NCBI RefSeq assembly: GCF_013141765.1 | Contig: NZ_WHOD01000056.1 | Coordinates: forward strand, 1 to 64,000 | Source: Paenibacillus foliorum | Lineage (GTDB): Bacteria; Bacillota; Bacilli; Paenibacillales; NBRC-103111 | DNA length: 64,000 bases | Direction: 5' to 3' | Shown: positions 61,302 through 64,000 of the stretch, in pieces | Layout: every line of letters starts with the position of its first letter | Position numbering within the stretch: the first letter of the stretch is position 1 | Translations under genes and position numbers: made by a program | The notes under the pieces: model-generated | What the model was told of the DNA's origin: nothing | The model's database searches: none | What the model saw: the letters and a program-made list of their open reading frames with translations, nothing else

Positions 61302-63788
61302 CTAATGAAATGATTTCCAAAAATCCCCATGAACCGAAATGATACTTATAATCTCTGCGAATGGGATCGTAAAAGTCGGGAAACCCGCTACATAAGGTGC
61401 AATTTCATACGGCTCGAAATACAGATGCAGTGCATGGTCGGAGATGAAAAATGGCTGATTGGGTTTGATACCCTTATACGTGTCAGGGAAAACATACGAA
61501 TACTGCGGATCCTCTTTAATTTGCTTGCCAACGATATCACTCAATACTTTGACATAGTTGCTGCCGGGCTTGAACAAATCTTTTAATTCATAGATCTGGC
61601 CATTGACCAGATTCACATGGACATACTGCTTGGAAGGCATACCGTGAGCAGCGCCAAATGGGAAGTTATAGCCGGTCAGCTCCAGCACGAGAAGATTTTT
61701 TTTATAAAATTCAATATTAAAATCTCCCGTATAGGAATAACCCAGCTGCACATTGCCAGGCACTTTTTTAACTTGAGACTTCTCCTTAAGCACGGCATTG
61801 ACCTTCCTTTGCGCCGCCTTATTAGCCATGCCTTCGATCTGCGGGAAATAGACTAAATAATCCTTGTTAGGCTTGAATTTTTCCTCTCTAACCTTCAAAG
61901 GTGGATTCAGCGGAATCACCGTATTTTGCTGCCAAACGACATGCCCTGCGCGGTCGAGATAGGATATCCGTTGATCGACATTGGCTTGTATCAAAGGTGG
62001 CACAAGGATAAGAACACCGCTCCCCGCCACTTTCGGGTAACCATCAGCTGCTTTGCCGCTGCGGTCAATGAAGAAGGTTTGCTTTTGATCATTTACAGAG
62101 GCTAGCCCTTGTTTGAAATCACCCACATCATGATATCTAAAAGAGGTCAGAAGCTGTCCATTCCAATCTGCAATGGCATAGATCGAGCCTATGAAGGGCT
62201 GCTGAACGTCGATTGCTTTGCCCAACGCCAGTCGCTGTTCTCCAAGCGTCCGAATGTCATTATAGGCTGGTTTTATAATATAGTTAGCTTGCTTGTCTAT
62301 TAGACCATAGCGGGCTCCGTAATCTTCTGCCGTATTCACAACTGCTCTTCCATCCATAAAAACATTGGCATAAGTATAAGCCGGCTGAATAACAATGCTC
62401 CCTTTTTCATCGATGTAGCCGTATTTGCCCTGAAGCTGCTGCTGAAAAGAAAGTAGACCGTCACCAAGCGGACCCACAGAGGCAAAAGGATAGGATGCAA
62501 GCTTGCTGCCGTCCAAGCCAATCAATGCAAAGTCGTTATCCTTTACTTTAACTACCGTCTTGTTATGCTTGAAGTCTCCTGCTTCTTGGAACTGGGGTTT
62601 GATAATTTCGTTGCCTTGCAGATCAAGAAACCCATACAAGCTGGAACCATCGGGATTTGCAACAGATGCCATAGCTCTTCCATTGCTATAAGGCGCTATA
62701 TAGTTGTAAGCCTTCTTAGTAATAATGTGCCCATCCCCACCGATCACCTTGAAGCCTTGGCCATCGATAACAACAGCCCGGCCTTCCGAGAAAGGACTAA
62801 TGGAGTCATAAATTGGCTTCACTACATATTGGCCCGTTGAATTAATTAAGCCATTGCGTCCATTCATCTGTACAATTGCGAGACCGTTATTTTGAAAATC
62901 AGAAGCATATTCGTACTGCGGCTGAATGACCATAGTCCCCTTGCTGTCTATAAACCCCCATCTCACTCCATCCATTGTTTTGACCGAAGCCGGAAACAGT
63001 AAAATTGGAATGTCACGTGCCATACGTACGGATTGAAGCTGCTGCTGAAGCTCAAGCCATTTCTCCTTGGATGGGTATTCATGATTTAAGCTAAGCCCCT
63101 TCTTAATGGAAATAGCAGCGGCCTGCTTCATCCCAGCCTTGATCTGTGCATCAGCTAAGTAATACCAATAAAATGCATAATCCGGATACTGGCGAACCAA
63201 GTGCTCATAGTAGCGAACAACTTTCGGATAATAATATAAGTATACATCGGGGGCAGGAACAAGCTTGCCCTCATGCCATCTCACTACTTCAACGATATAG
63301 GCTTCTCCAGTGTCATGGATCCATAACGCAAATTCGGCAAGGCCATCCTTCCCCTGTTCGCTCGGCATATCCTCTACTTGCATATAGCTAAAGTTGGCAT
63401 CGGGCGGAGCTAGAATATCTCGCAGTCCATCGGCAGTCCATTCATATACAGACAACTGCGACCAAATGGACCCGACTCTCCAGCCTACAATAAGATTATT
63501 AATGCCGGGGGTTGTAACCGGTGCCGCTGTCAGGACGCTGACTTGGTAGCCCGTACCCTTCACGTTGGCAGCCGTAGACCAAACATTATCGCTGTACTTC
63601 AACACGAGAAGATAGACCTCACCTTGTGAGCGATAGACGGCTGTGACCTCATCAACCCCGTCTCCATCCAGATCGACCGCATAAACGGCCGGTTGGGGGC
63701 TTCCATATCCTTCTATAGTCAGTAGCTCCGCACCTCGGGGCAAAAAAGCCCGCACAAGCTGTGTTACTTGTATTAGATTAGCATCCAT
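61302..63788 (-). CDS. WG-repeat protein with RsiV/DUF3298-like C-terminal domain
   Basis: 828 residues from the ATG at 63788 (GGGG 7 nt upstream); a GTG two codons earlier is possible. No signal peptide is seen. Residues 50-150 have an FG-GAP-like calcium-loop motif (YAVDLDGDGVDEVTAVYRS). From ~280 to 600 there are about eight WG repeats (GFIDSKGTMVIQPQYEYASDF, GYIDEKGSIVIQPAYTYANVF). The last ~190 residues (VLELTGYNFPFGAAHGMPSKQ, FTIPFAEI) resemble DUF3298/RsiV. The role is unknown; such proteins may bind glycan or sense envelope state, but here the lack of a signal peptide argues for a cytosolic or unusual location. Confidence 0.82.
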   Translation of the reverse strand: MDANLIQVTQLVRAFLPRGAELLTIEGYGSPQPAVYAVDLDGDGVDEVTAVYRSQGEVYLLVLKYSDNVWSTAANVKGTGYQVSVLTAAPVTTPGINNLIVGWRVGSIWSQLSVYEWTADGLRDILAPPDANFSYMQVEDMPSEQGKDGLAEFALWIHDTGEAYIVEVVRWHEGKLVPAPDVYLYYYPKVVRYYEHLVRQYPDYAFYWYYLADAQIKAGMKQAAAISIKKGLSLNHEYPSKEKWLELQQQLQSVRMARDIPILLFPASVKTMDGVRWGFIDSKGTMVIQPQYEYASDFQNNGLAIVQMNGRNGLINSTGQYVVKPIYDSISPFSEGRAVVIDGQGFKVIGGDGHIITKKAYNYIAPYSNGRAMASVANPDGSSLYGFLDLQGNEIIKPQFQEAGDFKHNKTVVKVKDNDFALIGLDGSKLASYPFASVGPLGDGLLSFQQQLQGKYGYIDEKGSIVIQPAYTYANVFMDGRAVVNTAEDYGARYGLIDKQANYIIKPAYNDIRTLGEQRLALGKAIDVQQPFIGSIYAIADWNGQLLTSFRYHDVGDFKQGLASVNDQKQTFFIDRSGKAADGYPKVAGSGVLILVPPLIQANVDQRISYLDRAGHVVWQQNTVIPLNPPLKVREEKFKPNKDYLVYFPQIEGMANKAAQRKVNAVLKEKSQVKKVPGNVQLGYSYTGDFNIEFYKKNLLVLELTGYNFPFGAAHGMPSKQYVHVNLVNGQIYELKDLFKPGSNYVKVLSDIVGKQIKEDPQYSYVFPDTYKGIKPNQPFFISDHALHLYFEPYEIAPYVAGFPTFTIPFAEIISIISVHGDFWKSFH

Positions 63789-63883
63789 TCCCACACCCCA
63801 TTTAATTAGTCCGGCTATATCATATTGGGCATAAGTGGATTTTATGACAGTTAATAATCAATTGATACGTGAAGAGGGATGAA

Positions 63884-63923
63884 CTAACAACAAAACGCCC
63901 CCAGCAACATGGCTGAGGACGTT
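63884..63923 (-). terminator. Probable terminator of a gene beyond the window edge
   Basis: On the minus strand AACGTCC/GGGCGTT and CAGC/GCTG form an imperfect 10-pair stem followed by TTTGTTGTT. It stands ~20 bp past the stop of the partial gene at 63943. Confidence 0.6.
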
Positions 63924-63942
63924 GTTTAAGCTGCTATGGACA

Positions 63943-63999
63943 CTATTTCTTCGAAGCTCTCGCTTCCTCACTCTCGTAATACACTACATTTTCCTTCTC
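63943..63999 (-). CDS. C-terminal end of an unidentified protein (partial)
   Basis: An open frame on the minus strand enters from the window edge and ends at TAG (63943-63945): EKENVVYYESEEARASKK. A terminator follows. Only 18 codons are visible, so the protein cannot be identified. Confidence 0.4.
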   Translation of the reverse strand, partial: EKENVVYYESEEARASKK

Positions 64000-64000
64000 T

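Overview
The window looks like chromosome from a low-GC, endospore-forming Gram-positive bacterium, most likely Paenibacillus or a close relative. Evidence: strong GGAGG-type ribosome binding sites, an S-layer (SLH) protein, a YheC/YheD-type spore-coat ATP-grasp protein, YjcZ-like micro-peptides, several carbohydrate ABC importers without their own ATPase, and a DUF5696-like protein beside a beta-propeller/Yip1-like membrane protein. The assignment rests on gene content recognised by eye; no search was run.

Region 1 (1-20.5 kb, all minus strand) is a large carbohydrate-uptake locus. Reading in the direction of transcription it has an MsmX/UgpC-type ATPase, a 989-residue sugar-binding lipoprotein-like protein with extra N-terminal modules, two permeases, an NHL/Yip1-like membrane protein, a DUF5696-like secreted protein, two more permeases, then a two-component system, an AraC regulator, a second solute-binding lipoprotein, a secreted protein with four lamin-tail domains, and the start of another lamin-tail protein that runs off the window.

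Region 2 (20.6-34 kb) is mixed. It holds a decayed TetR regulator joined to a decayed NAD-epimerase fragment, a diguanylate cyclase, an S-layer beta-propeller protein with a duplicated internal module, an aldo/keto reductase, an HtrA-like protease with a long extra C-terminal half, a DUF2339-type membrane protein, a YheC/YheD protein, a nucleotidyltransferase and a Nudix hydrolase.

Region 3 (34.1-36.6 kb) is the strangest short stretch. It has one well-folded tRNA with anticodon GTC followed upstream by two tRNA-like but degenerate sequences, a 39-codon gene with its own promoter and terminator, a nuclease-like/winged-helix gene behind a leader terminator, and several families of short repeats.

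Region 4 (36.6-49.3 kb, minus) is a second glycan locus: Lpl-type permeases and binding protein, a DHDPS/NAL-family aldolase, an Asp-box sialidase-like protein, a GH106-like glycosyl hydrolase, a membrane AraC regulator and a protein of unknown function. It has no ATPase and probably borrows the one in region 1.

Region 5 (49.8-54.1 kb) is a two-gene azoline-forming RiPP maturation module (YcaO cyclodehydratase with a C-terminal PHPFP, plus a ThiF-like partner). It is divergent from two tandemly duplicated 34-38 residue peptides with Ser/Cys runs. No dehydrogenase, protease or exporter is nearby.

Region 6 (54.1-64 kb, minus) holds a DinB protein and an arginine/proline catabolic set (arginase, proline dehydrogenase, P5C dehydrogenase, ornithine transaminase) interrupted by about 1.7 kb of gene-free DNA rich in simple tandem repeats. 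A WG-repeat protein and the end of an unidentified gene follow.
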